A stretch of 64,000 nucleotides of DNA, taken from the NCBI RefSeq assembly GCF_030464365.1, contig NZ_VCYI01000002.1:164593-228592 (forward strand), read 5' to 3'. The position numbers and the translations under genes are program-made. The notes below the pieces were generated by a model that saw only the letters and a program-made list of their open reading frames with translations, searched no databases and was not told where the DNA came from. Below, piece by piece: positions 17,312-24,791 of the stretch; the first letter of the stretch is position 1, and every line of letters begins with the position of its first letter. The DNA is from Methanoculleus methanifontis (lineage in GTDB: Archaea; Halobacteriota; Methanomicrobia; Methanomicrobiales; Methanoculleaceae).

Positions 17312-19706
17312 TCTCCTCGTTCCCGATCCGGTAGCCTCCGACCGTCTTCACGTCGTAGGGGTTGCCGGTCGTGGAGTAGGGGACGACGAACGTCCCGTTC
17401 TCGCTCGCCTGCCGGTAGACGAACTCCCGGCCGGTGTTGGTGGCGACCGTGACCTCGATGACGCCCTCGCCCGGGATTGCGGCGCCCTCGACGTGCTCGA
17501 AGATCTTGACGCTCGTCGCGGGGTCCGGCGAGGACTCGTAGACGAGCCGGTAGTGCCTGAGCGCCGGGACGGTCCCGGCCGGGCTCGCGGTATCAATCCC
17601 GAAGACCGCGGCCTTCCCCGATCCTTTGTAGGCGTCGGCCGCCGCCTGCGCCTCGGCCGGGCTCATCTCTTTGCTCCCGGTGAGGAGCGGATACCCGGTC
17701 TCCGGGACCGACCTGGTGTCGTACTCGATGTAGAGGGCCTTCTCCGGCTCCACGAGCGTCCCGTCGAGGGCCTGCAGCCGCACCGCCATGGTCTTGTAGA
17801 AGTCCTCCCGGTAGAACGGCTCGATGCGGTAGGTGTCTCCTCCCACCGCGACAAGAAGGGGCGTTGCGTAGGGGGTGGTTCCCGTCGCCGCGTCGTGCCA
17901 GTAGGCGATGGCCGGGAAGCCTTCATCGGCCATTTTGCTGTCGATGACGACGTAGCGGGACCCGGCCGCGTCGGCTTTCTCTTCGCTCGTCGCGAGGAAG
18001 AACCCGCTGGCGCTACGGACGTTGTCCTGGAAGGGGTTGGTGACCGGGATCCGCTGGGCGATGAAGGTGATCCAGTGGCCGTAGTCCCACCAGGACATGA
18101 CACCGTAGGCCTCTTCGGGCTGGGTGAAGGTGTTCTTCTCGTAGATCGCGTAGTAGTCCACGCCGGGGCCGGGGGTGTTGTCGCCCATCCACTCGAGGGC
18201 GTCACGCCAGTCGTCGGCGAGCATGGTGCGGGGAACGCCGTTCTGCGCGTAGCCGATGTTTTCCGAGGCCGATGCGCCGACGAGGGCCACGGCGAGGAGG
18301 ACGGCGATCCCGACGGCGGCGACTTCTGCGGCGGGGAGGGTTTTCTTCTTCTTTTTGCTCTCGGGCTCACGGAAGAACGCAATGGTCTTAGGAAGCCCGT
18401 AGTCAAGCGCCCACGCGACGACGACCGCCGCAAGGAGGGCGAGGTTCACGGCGAGGTAGTACTCGAACCGGAGGTGCTGGATGGTCGCGAAGAGGATGAT
18501 GACCGACCAGACGATTGTAAAGAGGACCTCCGGCCGGTTCTCGCGCCGGAGCCTGAGGGCGAGCACGGCGAGCCCGGCGGGGATGAGGAGGAGGCCGACG
18601 TTGAAACTCTGCCACGCGAGTCCGGGGTCCCACGGGGCCATCTCCCGGATGGCGGTGGCCGTCATGCCCCGGCCGAAGAACGCTGTAAGGCCGCTCATCA
18701 TCACCTTCCCGATATCGGTGAGCGTGAGGAAGGCGACGCCGGCGACGGCGAGCGCGGCAAGGGCGCCGAGGTACTCGTTTTGCTTTCCTTTGAGCGCCAG
18801 CGATATCCCGGCGAAGAGGGCGGTCGCGGCGATCAGGAGGAGGTAGGCGTAGACGTGGGCGACGGAGTAGAGCGAGAGCGACATCCCCTCGACCATGAAC
18901 CCGGATATGGGCAGGAAGATTGTGGGAAGAGCGAAGGTGACGGCGTTGACGAGGAGGAGCCCCTCCGGCCCGGTGCCGTCGAGGTGGTTCCGGACGGCCT
19001 GGATGACCGTGAAGACCCCGGCGATGAGGGCGAAGAGGATGATCGTCGGCATGACGAGGAGGCCGAGGAGGTAGGCAACCCCGGCGCCGAGGGCGAGGAG
19101 GGCGACGGGGAGGATGGTCTTTGTGTCGCGGAATGAGACCGGGTGCCGGGCGGCGTACGCGAGCGCGGCGATGTAGGCGAGGCAGAAGAGGGTGGAGAAG
19201 AGGGTCTCCGCAACGTGGTGGTCGACGAACCCGAAGATCGACCGCGCGAAGAACGAGGCCGAGACGATCGTGATGAGTCCGGCGGCGACGAGCCCGGTTT
19301 TTCTCCCTGCAATGGTCTTTCCGGTGAGGTAGACGACCGGGACGACGGCGGCCGCGAGGAGCGGGGGGACCCATGCGGCGACGTAAACGATCTCGGGCCG
19401 GGCGGCCGCCCCGGCGATGATGCAGAGGGTGGCGGTGATGAGCGGGAAGAGCGGTCCCCACGCGACTTCTTTACCCGTCGGGTAGGCAGTCATGGGGTCG
19501 AACCAGGCGTAGCCGGGGTAGTTCGCCGCAATCACCTCGACCTGGCGGAGGTTGTACCAGGCGTCGGCGCCGATGAGGCTGGTGAACGAGCCGTCGACGA
19601 GCGCGGCGTGGGGGATTGCGCGGAGGAGCACCGCCACGATCATGAAGACGAGCAGGGCGGCGGCGGTGAGGGCCGTTTTATGATCTTTTCGTGCAGCGGG
19701 AGCCAT
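17265..19706 (-). CDS. aglB: Oligosaccharyltransferase AglB (STT3 family)
   Basis: An 813-residue enzyme that transfers a lipid-linked glycan to Asn in secreted proteins. A membrane domain with about 13 helices is followed by a soluble domain. Motifs: the first acidic motif in GADAWYNLR near residue 46, FDPMTAYPTGKEVAWGP in the first loop, and the invariant WWDYG at 539-543 for sequon recognition, followed by HWITFIAQRIPVTNPFQ. The length is typical of euryarchaeal AglB. It overlaps the 3' end of the phosphatidyltransferase gene by 47 bases. It is the likely final user of sugars built by the locus 8 kb downstream. Confidence 0.95.
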   Translation of the reverse strand: MAPAARKDHKTALTAAALLVFMIVAVLLRAIPHAALVDGSFTSLIGADAWYNLRQVEVIAANYPGYAWFDPMTAYPTGKEVAWGPLFPLITATLCIIAGAAARPEIVYVAAWVPPLLAAAVVPVVYLTGKTIAGRKTGLVAAGLITIVSASFFARSIFGFVDHHVAETLFSTLFCLAYIAALAYAARHPVSFRDTKTILPVALLALGAGVAYLLGLLVMPTIILFALIAGVFTVIQAVRNHLDGTGPEGLLLVNAVTFALPTIFLPISGFMVEGMSLSLYSVAHVYAYLLLIAATALFAGISLALKGKQNEYLGALAALAVAGVAFLTLTDIGKVMMSGLTAFFGRGMTATAIREMAPWDPGLAWQSFNVGLLLIPAGLAVLALRLRRENRPEVLFTIVWSVIILFATIQHLRFEYYLAVNLALLAAVVVAWALDYGLPKTIAFFREPESKKKKKTLPAAEVAAVGIAVLLAVALVGASASENIGYAQNGVPRTMLADDWRDALEWMGDNTPGPGVDYYAIYEKNTFTQPEEAYGVMSWWDYGHWITFIAQRIPVTNPFQDNVRSASGFFLATSEEKADAAGSRYVVIDSKMADEGFPAIAYWHDAATGTTPYATPLLVAVGGDTYRIEPFYREDFYKTMAVRLQALDGTLVEPEKALYIEYDTRSVPETGYPLLTGSKEMSPAEAQAAADAYKGSGKAAVFGIDTASPAGTVPALRHYRLVYESSPDPATSVKIFEHVEGAAIPGEGVIEVTVATNTGREFVYRQASENGTFVVPYSTTGNPYDVKTVGGYRIGNEEITVTEEAVTGGAQLP

Positions 19707-19847
19707 AGGTCGTAGGTTGATCTTGGGGGCGGCCGGTAATTAATGGGTACGACTTGGGGCGGGATTCGTGCTCCGTGCTCCCACATGATCCCCCTGCAGT
19801 GTGGGTGGGGATGCGGCCAGCACCCCGCCTCTCCCCCGGCCGGGACC

Positions 19848-20129
19848 TCACCGGCGTGAATACTCCTTGTGTGCCCTCTCGATCGTCACGATCTTCTCGA
19901 TCTTGACGATGCTCTCCTGATGCTCGATGATATAAAAAACAGTGAAGGATCTGCTGATATGGAGGCGGTAGACTGCAGGGGGATGAGGATACTCAAGTTT
20001 CTCCTTGTTCCCTCCCGGAAACGGGTCCTCCGCGAGTTCCTGGATCTTTTCGACGACAATGCGCCGGGTTTTTGGGGGGAGACGCTTTAAGAGCTCCCGT
20101 GCCTTCCTCTCGATCAGAACGGTGAACAC
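19848..20129 (-). CDS. RelE-family mRNA interferase toxin
   Basis: A 93-residue RelE/ParE-fold protein: KARELLKRLPPKTRRIVVEKI, the DPFPGGNKEKLE loop, then VYRLHISRSFTVFYII and a C-terminal IERAHKEYSRR that holds the usual catalytic Arg/Tyr. The start is GTG 20129. The antitoxin gene lies 21 bases upstream. It aligns with the toxins at 21404 and 44457, so three paralogous modules occur in this window. Confidence 0.82.
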   Translation of the reverse strand: MFTVLIERKARELLKRLPPKTRRIVVEKIQELAEDPFPGGNKEKLEYPHPPAVYRLHISRSFTVFYIIEHQESIVKIEKIVTIERAHKEYSRR

Positions 20130-20150
20130 GCTCTCCTGCTCCCGGGTGCC

Positions 20151-20381
20151 TCAGTCGTCCTGCAGGAGGTCGTCCGGGTCGAAGGCTACGAACTCGCCGG
20201 TCTCCTCGATCTCGACGATCATCTTCCAGTCGCGATAGTCTCGCTCGCGCCGGATCATCCGGCCAAGCAGCTCATCATAGCTCTCTCCGGCTTCTTTGAG
20301 GTCGTGCAAGTCCCTCCAGGTGAGTTCTTTCACGGGAATGCGCTTGATCTGATTGCCGGCATCGCTTGTGGCGGAAGACAT
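20151..20381 (-). CDS. Antitoxin partner of the RelE toxin (DUF7557/VapB-like)
   Basis: A 76-residue acidic protein: an N-terminal DNA-binding-like segment (KRIPVKELTWRDLHDLKEAGESYDELLGRMI) and an acidic toxin-binding tail (EETGEFVAFDPDDLLQDD). The same pattern of a short 'DxL' repeat and a tail ending in FV-x-D or LVEI occurs in the other two antitoxins. The start at ATG 20381 was chosen because upstream in-frame sequence is the palindrome array translated. Confidence 0.72.
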   Translation of the reverse strand: MSSATSDAGNQIKRIPVKELTWRDLHDLKEAGESYDELLGRMIRRERDYRDWKMIVEIEETGEFVAFDPDDLLQDD

Positions 20382-20483
20382 GCATCTCCGTGGATCGTTA
20401 TGATACTTATTGGTGTGCACATTTGCCACAGTGAATAAATGTGCCATAATGGGCACCCCGACAGGGCCGGTGCCGGGGTGCCC

Positions 20484-20730
20484 GCTCCGTTCCTGTCGGA
20501 ACATCCGTATTTCGAAACCCTTTGGGTTTCTCAAACTCCGTTCCTGTCGGAACATCGTATTTCGAAACCCTTTGGGTTTCTCAAACTCCGTTCCTGTCGG
20601 AACATCGTATTTCGAAACCCTTTGGGTTTCTCAAACTCCGTTCCTGTCGGAACATCGTATTTCGAAACCCTTTGGGTTTCTCATGCTCGCTACACCCGCA
20701 CTTCGTACCTGACGGTGCTCAAGCTCCGTT
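20484..20730. repeat. Tandem palindrome array 1 (50-51 bp units)
   Basis: Four near-identical direct repeats begin at 20489, 20540, 20590 and 20640. Each unit has a short hairpin GTTCC-TGTC-GGAAC, a spacer ATCGTATTTC, a hairpin with stem GAAACCC, loop TTT, and a linker TCAAACTCC. A further GTACC-TGAC-GGTGC hairpin and a TCAAGCTCC linker follow at about 20706-20728. There are no unique spacers, so it is not CRISPR. Every open frame across it is the repeat itself. The array fills the gap between the relBE operon and a DUF1016 remnant. Confidence 0.85.
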
Positions 20731-20771
20731 TCACCGCCAGAGCAGTAATCATTATAGCCGCATATTCACAA

Positions 20772-21053
20772 CTATCCAGGCCCGTACTCTGCTATCAATT
20801 CTTTCGACAGCGTCGAAAGAATTCTCTTACCGTATGGTGCTCGTTCTTCTTTGAGAATATCTCTGCCGATTCGATTGCCGATATGCCAGTACAGCAGGAC
20901 CAGTTCGACGTTCACCGCAGTCGCAGCGCGGCCTTTTGCCGTCCGGATCAGGTCACGAAGATCTGAAAGGAGGAAGGAAATATCCTGTTCTAAAGGGTGG
21001 GTGTCACTAATCGGTTGCAACGCTGTATCATGCTGTCTGGCCTTCCGTGTCAT
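20772..21053 (-). pseudogene. N-terminal remnant of a DUF1016/YhcG-type nuclease
   Basis: A 93-codon frame containing LLSDLRDLIRTAKGRAATAVNVELVLLYWHIGNRI and YGKRILSTLSKELIAEYG, the conserved N-terminal domain of YhcG/PDDEXK nucleases of about 350 residues. It stops with TAG right after AEYG, where intact proteins continue into the nuclease half. Nothing recognisable follows before array 1, so the gene was truncated at the array side. Confidence 0.65.
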
Positions 21054-21221
21054 CTGCGATCGCCCTCCCGGATATTCTCCCTGCTGATGTGTATGTTCGG
21101 GCAGAGGGAGTATTCTGGTCGTGTTCCGGGCCGCAGGTGGTTCCGGTCCGTGGCGGAGCCATCACGGATGGACATTCTATCGACAATCTTTTCTGTCTGT
21201 GACATCTATACCATAGATGCC

Positions 21222-21407
21222 ATGAATGCCACAAAGCGCATTATTGTCAGGGAAGAGGTCTGGGCTGCCCTCTCCAGTATGCGCAAGCCGGGGATGACCT
21301 TCTCCGAACTGATAGAGGAGATGATCGAGCACGAAAAGAAGCGGCGGCTCGTTGAAGATATCAGGCGGATCCAGGAGACGGAAGAGCTCGTGGAGATCCC
21401 GTTGTGA
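21222..21407 (+). CDS. RelB-like antitoxin
   Basis: A 61-residue protein: KRIIVREEVWAALSSMRKPGMTFSELIEEMIEHEKKRRL and an acidic tail ending EELVEIPL. It resembles the antitoxins at 44744 and 20151. Its TGA overlaps the toxin GTG start (GTGA). The short protein suggests a ribbon-helix-helix-like DNA-binding N-terminus (inference). Confidence 0.75.
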   Translation: MNATKRIIVREEVWAALSSMRKPGMTFSELIEEMIEHEKKRRLVEDIRRIQETEELVEIPL

Positions 21408-21691
21408 CGTTCGCCGTTCTGTTCCGGCAGTCTGCAGCGGACTTCCTGCACAGCCTCCCGGAGAAGTCGCAGCACATCATCACGGCGAAACTTGCTATTC
21501 TGCGGATCGATCCTTATCCGGGTAGCGGAGGAGACAAAGAGCGCCTGAATACGGGTGATACGGAGGTGTTCCGCCTTCATATAGGACGGACATTTACCGC
21601 GATCTATCTCATCCATACCGACAGGAACCGGGTCGAGATCACTCACCTGATGACCATTGAGCAGGCGCATAAACACTACGGCAGGCTTTAA
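21404..21691 (+). CDS. RelE-family toxin
   Basis: A 95-residue RelE-fold protein with the same landmarks as the copy at 19848: FLHSLPEKSQHIITAKL, DPYPGSGGDKERL, VFRLHIGRTFTAIYLI and IEQAHKHYGRL. It starts at GTG 21404 inside the antitoxin stop. It appears to have been inserted beside the remnant of another gene, whose last recognisable codons lie just after this stop on the opposite strand. Confidence 0.83.
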   Translation: MTFAVLFRQSAADFLHSLPEKSQHIITAKLAILRIDPYPGSGGDKERLNTGDTEVFRLHIGRTFTAIYLIHTDRNRVEITHLMTIEQAHKHYGRL

Positions 21692-21816
21692 GTAACTGGC
21701 TGATACCCATTTCTTGCTTCTCCCAACCAGTTGAGCAATCTCCCCGGCAGAGGAGGGGCGCACGCTGCAAATCTGAACGATAACTCGCATGACTTCCTGT
21801 GGCGAACTCCTTTTAC
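21692..21816 (-). pseudogene. C-terminal piece of an AlbA_2/RecG-like HTH regulator, separated by the TnpB element
   Basis: On the minus strand the frame reads KRSSPQEVMRVIVQICSVRPSSAGEIAQLVGRS and ends near SASYL, a C-terminal winged-helix segment of the ATP-binding 'divergent AAA_4' regulators. It joins in frame to the piece at 23042-23400 if the element at 21817-23041 is removed. Homology ends where the RelE gene begins, so its own 3' end is also lost. Confidence 0.6.
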
Positions 21817-21908
21817 GAAGAAAACAGGCAGAAGGCCCCCCACTTTAGTGGGGGGATGAATGCCGTCCATCGATAATCATATTACGCACCGTGGCGTATA
21901 AAACTATA

Positions 21909-23000
21909 ATGCGTAAGGCATGTCGGTATCGACTCTATCCCTCAAAGTCTCAGACGACTCTGCTTGAGCAGACGCTTGAGATCTGTCGGTGGGTCTATAA
22001 CGATACGCTCGCATTGCGAAAGAACGCCTGGGAGCAGGAGCAGCATACTATCTCTCTCTACGAAACCAACAAGATCCTGACACAGTGGAAGAAGCAACGA
22101 TCCGATCTGAATCGGGTTCATTCTCAGGTCCTCCAGAACGTTCAGGTTCGAGTGGATCTTGCCTTCAAATCGTTTTTCAGGCGCGTAAAAGCAGGGGAGA
22201 ACCCCGGATATCCTCGGTTCAAGGGGAAGGGACGATACGATAGTATCACGTACAAACAGTCCGGGTTCAAACTTGACGGGGATCGCCTCCACCTCTCGAA
22301 GATCGGAGACGTGAGGGTCGTCCTCCACCGTCCGGTTGAAGGGACGATCAAGACCCTCACGATCCGGCGGTCTTCGACTGGAAAGTGGTATGCCTGTTTC
22401 TCGGTTGAGTACGATCCCCCTCCCCTCCCACAGAAAGAGTCGGTCGTCGGGATCGATGTGGGTCTGGAGTCCTTCGCCACCTTCTCCAACGGGGAGAAGA
22501 TCGAGAATCCCCGGTTCTTCCGTACCGACGAGAAAGATCTCGCCAGGGCGCAGAGGAAACTCTCGAAGGCAGAGAAGGGCACTCCTGAACGGAAGAAGGC
22601 CCGGAAGATCGTCGCACACGTCTATGAACGGATCGCCAATAGACGGCTCAATTTTGCTCACCAAACCTCCCGGAAGGTGGTGAATCGGTTTGGTACAATT
22701 GTGTTCGAGGATCTGAATATCACAAACATGCAGAAGAACCACCATCTGGCAAAAAGCATTGCAGATGTCGCCTGGAATATGTTCATCACGATCACAGAGA
22801 GCAAAGCGGAGGATGCTGGCTCACGCGTGATCCTGGTCAACCCCAGAAACACATCTCAGATATGCTCCAGATGTGGGATGATCGTCGCCAAGACGCTCTC
22901 TGATCGAGTCCATTCCTGCCCGCATTGTGGGCTGGTGATGGATCGCGACCAGAACGCGGCGATCAATATTATGAGATTGGGGCTGCAATCTCAGGGGTGA
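21909..23000 (+). CDS. tnpB: TnpB RNA-guided nuclease (OrfB)
   Basis: A 363-residue protein that looks intact. The RuvC-like triad is visible: Asp183 in GIDVG, Glu267 in FEDLNI and Asp347 in DRDQNAAINI. Between the last two lies the zinc knuckle CSRCG...CPHCG. The N-terminal wedge/REC-like region (YRLYPSKSQ, RRVKAGENPGYPRFK) is complete. Family members are omega-RNA-guided DNA endonucleases, ancestors of Cas12. The start is ATG 21909; an in-frame GTG at 21891 adds only six residues. Confidence 0.92.
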   Translation: MRKACRYRLYPSKSQTTLLEQTLEICRWVYNDTLALRKNAWEQEQHTISLYETNKILTQWKKQRSDLNRVHSQVLQNVQVRVDLAFKSFFRRVKAGENPGYPRFKGKGRYDSITYKQSGFKLDGDRLHLSKIGDVRVVLHRPVEGTIKTLTIRRSSTGKWYACFSVEYDPPPLPQKESVVGIDVGLESFATFSNGEKIENPRFFRTDEKDLARAQRKLSKAEKGTPERKKARKIVAHVYERIANRRLNFAHQTSRKVVNRFGTIVFEDLNITNMQKNHHLAKSIADVAWNMFITITESKAEDAGSRVILVNPRNTSQICSRCGMIVAKTLSDRVHSCPHCGLVMDRDQNAAINIMRLGLQSQG

Positions 23001-23041
23001 TATCCCAAGATGCCCCCGACTTCAGTCGGGGGAGCAGTCAC
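22890..23041 (+). ncRNA. Predicted omega-RNA (reRNA) scaffold at the right end
   Basis: In this family the guide RNA overlaps the 3' end of tnpB and ends at the right border, with the guide read from flanking DNA. Here the scaffold would end with the 8-bp hairpin at 23013-23032 and AGCAGTCAC; the current guide would begin CCAGCATTCTTATTG at 23042. The 5' limit is a guess. The position is from family knowledge, not from any direct signal of transcription. Confidence 0.4.
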
Positions 23042-23400
23042 CCAGCATTCTTATTGATTCGGCAATATCCGGTAGGATTGCTTCAGAATCCACACTCAGA
23101 GTCTCCCCCACATCCAACGAAACCTCCACCTGCTGGTGAGTTGTGCACACAGGGGCAACCCCGAGCTGCCCGGTGGGAGTGTAAAAGGTCATCGCGCCAT
23201 GAGGGTGCTGGATAAGGAAGCCCGGATCCCGGAGTTTCCCGAGCAATTTGCTTGCCCCGATCACATCAAGTCCGGTCAGATCGCGGCACTGCTCATTCGA
23301 GATAGACCCGTTCCGCCTGACAAAGACGAGAGCCATCGCCTCTTCATCGGATAGGTCAGCAACGCTGAAGCCACGGAGCCATTCGAGTTCTTCCTCATTC
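23042..23400 (-). pseudogene. Middle piece of an AlbA_2/RecG-like HTH regulator, N-terminus lost
   Basis: The minus-strand frame reads EEELEWLRGFSVADLSDEEAMALVFVRRNGSISNEQCRDLTGLDVIGASKLLGKLRDPGFL and continues to SIRMLG at the TnpB border. This is the winged-helix tail of ATP-binding transcriptional regulators. Its upstream part ends exactly where a palindrome array starts (23401), so the gene has lost its N-terminal AlbA_2 domain there, and it is interrupted by TnpB at the other end. Confidence 0.65.
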
Positions 23401-23545
23401 GCACCTTCGGTGCTCCTGCTCCGTTCCTTACGGAACATCGCACCCTATGGCCCGTCGCACCCTACCCCCTGGGGGGGCAGTCATGGCGATAAGCGATGGT
23501 TCGAAGAACCTGAGCTAGAGCACCGTCAGGTGCGATACCTGGTGG
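23401..23545. repeat. Palindrome cluster at the truncated end of the HTH regulator
   Basis: Hairpin GCACC-TTC-GGTGC, linker TCCTGCTCC, hairpin GTTCC-TTAC-GGAAC, ATCGCACC, then a C-rich/G-rich hairpin near 23462-23477. In opposite orientation follow GGTTC-GAA-GAACC, TGAGCTAGA and GCACC-GTCA-GGTGC near 23506-23535. The same modules as in arrays 1 and 5 appear in both orientations. The stretch 23546-23670 holds nothing I recognise. Confidence 0.7.
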
Positions 23546-23670
23546 AAAGCCGTGCCCCTGAGTACCCCCTGATTGTGGCCATCTGGAGCAAACAGGTGGG
23601 ATTTCAACAAAGCCCATTTTCCTGCATTGAGGGTAGGGAGACCTCAACCGGGATAGGCTTCCCCAACCTT

Positions 23671-24084
23671 TTAGTGGAGAGGTTCTTCCGGTTCAACCTC
23701 TGCTGGTGTCAATCTACCGCCGGGTGTCCTCTCAAAATCGCTGTCAAACGACACAAGCGCAAGGCTGTGCTCAAACGCTGCGGTATATTGGTATGCATCA
23801 TCAAAATCGAGGCGGTACAGTTCCATGGCCCGCGCGAGGCGTCTCATCTGGGCGGGATCGAGAGCGACCACCGTCACCGAACCGTCGATGAAGAGATCTT
23901 CGATGAAACTGCAGAAGGCCGATATACACCCGAGACGGCCGAGGATTACACCAATGGAATGGAGTGAAAAATCCGTGATGAACAACCGTTCGGAAGGAAC
24001 AGAGGAGAGGAATTTCTCGACTTCTCCCGAACGGCCCTGATCGAGAAGGCGCTCCAACCAGATATTTGTGTCCAGAAGGTACAT
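23671..24084 (-). CDS. vapC: PIN-domain toxin (VapC)
   Basis: A 137-residue PIN nuclease starting MYLLDTNIWLERLL with the first catalytic Asp5; later acidic residues are in RLDFDDAYQY and SFDSDFER. PIN toxins cut tRNA or rRNA. It starts 3 bases after the DUF2281 antitoxin stop. The C-terminus ends EVEPEEPLH. A decayed copy of the start of this gene and the end of its antitoxin is found at 47.7 kb. Confidence 0.85.
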   Translation of the reverse strand: MYLLDTNIWLERLLDQGRSGEVEKFLSSVPSERLFITDFSLHSIGVILGRLGCISAFCSFIEDLFIDGSVTVVALDPAQMRRLARAMELYRLDFDDAYQYTAAFEHSLALVSFDSDFERTPGGRLTPAEVEPEEPLH

Positions 24085-24087
24085 TTT

Positions 24088-24294
24088 TCACTCTGTGCGC
24101 CACGACAGCGATTCTTTCTGCAGTTCAAGAGCGGTGTAAGTACCCCGATACCGACGAAGCGCCCCTGCCCAGGTTTGCCGGAGTGGTTTAGCCTGTTTGC
24201 GCTTCTGTTTCTGGAGGAGGTAGGCGACAAAGTCCAGTGCCTCTCTCTGGTGTTCGGGGGAGAGTTCCTTCACGAGATCTTCGATACCTGCCAT
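24088..24294 (-). CDS. DUF2281-type antitoxin (VapB-like)
   Basis: A 68-residue protein: ELSPEHQREALDFVAYLLQKQKRKQ followed by PLRQTWAGALRRYRGTYTALELQKESLSWR. DUF2281 proteins pair with PIN toxins; the tail with TALELQ and W binds the toxin. The start at ATG 24294 has GGAG about 11 bases upstream; ATG 24303 is too close to that site. Confidence 0.78.
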   Translation of the reverse strand: MAGIEDLVKELSPEHQREALDFVAYLLQKQKRKQAKPLRQTWAGALRRYRGTYTALELQKESLSWRTE

Positions 24295-24532
24295 GACATC
24301 CATCTCTCCGCAAGGATCTACGGACCCGGGTGCGTTCTCACCTGGAAGCGTTTCGGGCCAGATCCGGATGAACATCTATTGAGCGAGGCCGGACAAGAAT
24401 GTTTTCCTCCCCGGTCTTTCTTTCTGTCTTATATCGCATCGGGTGGTAAACAGCATGCATATGCGGATAACGGAAATATCTGATACAATATGAGGTGATC
24501 CTAAAGTTATACTGATTATGGAATTCTAAATC
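24295..24532. other. Intergenic region between vapB and the transposase remnant
   Basis: I see no convincing gene. The section 24450-24530 is AT-rich and may hold the promoter of the former transposase gene (TACAATATGAGG region). No palindromes of the array type occur here. Confidence 0.4.
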
Positions 24533-24718
24533 ATGGCGTTTCGTGAAATTGACGATGATCTCCGGGAGTTCGTCCAGAACCACCTCCCCCAACGAAGCCG
24601 CATATCGGGCGACCCCGGTGTGACCCGCGCAGGCCACGAAAAATCGAAGATTTTTCTAACAGGAGAACGCTGAGGCGTTCTCCATGTGTTCAACGGCATC
24701 CTGTACGTCCTGACGACC
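24533..24718 (+). pseudogene. N-terminal remnant of an IS5-type transposase, split by a two-hairpin element
   Basis: From ATG 24533 the frame reads MAFREIDDDLREFVQNHLPQ, typical of small IS5/ISL2-type transposases (usually M-x-F-x-EI-x-DE-L-W). After a 48-base insertion it continues VFNGILYVLTT, the next conserved block of the same family. The inserted element brings an in-frame TGA, and after 24718 the homology ends in unrelated palindrome DNA. A C-terminal transposase remnant of the same family lies at 38.9 kb in the opposite orientation. Confidence 0.7.
24638..24685. repeat. Solitary two-hairpin element A inside a transposase gene
   Basis: Hairpin 1 is GAAAAATC-GAA-GATTTTTC (638-656), spacer TAACA, hairpin 2 is GGAGAACGC-TGAG-GCGTTCTCC (662-683), then AT. 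The 48 bases separate two adjacent conserved transposase blocks (RAGH and VFNGIL), so they are an insertion. The architecture matches elements B and C, although the stem sequences differ. Confidence 0.75.
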
Positions 24719-24791
24719 AGATTCCCTTCTCCGACTCCCGGGGGGAACCGGTCAACCCCTTCCTGGAGAAGGGGCCTATCCCGGCCCCCCT

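Larger units (their letters stand above)
21817..23041 (+). mobile_element. IS200/IS605-type element carrying only tnpB (IS1341-like)
   Basis: Boundaries were inferred by rejoining the interrupted host gene: the left flank ends TTTTAC (21811-21816) and the right flank resumes at 23042. Each end has an 8-bp hairpin, CCCCCCAC-TTTA-GTGGGGGG at 21836-21855 and CCCCCGAC-TTCA-GTCGGGGG at 23013-23032. There are no terminal inverted repeats or target duplication, as expected for this family. No tnpA (Y1 transposase) is present, so movement would need one in trans. Confidence 0.75.

Noticed and set aside
17211..19136. 641-codon frame antisense to aglB
   Set aside because: Acidic/Gly-rich low-complexity product mirroring the membrane codons of aglB; no domain.
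20484..20730. CRISPR array
   Set aside because: The 50-bp repeats are tandem with no unique spacers, each contains internal hairpins, and no cas gene is nearby.
20410..20966. Proteins with repeats like FRNPLGFSNSVPVGTS
   Set aside because: These frames are translations of the palindrome array in three frames; the period comes from the DNA repeat, not from a protein.
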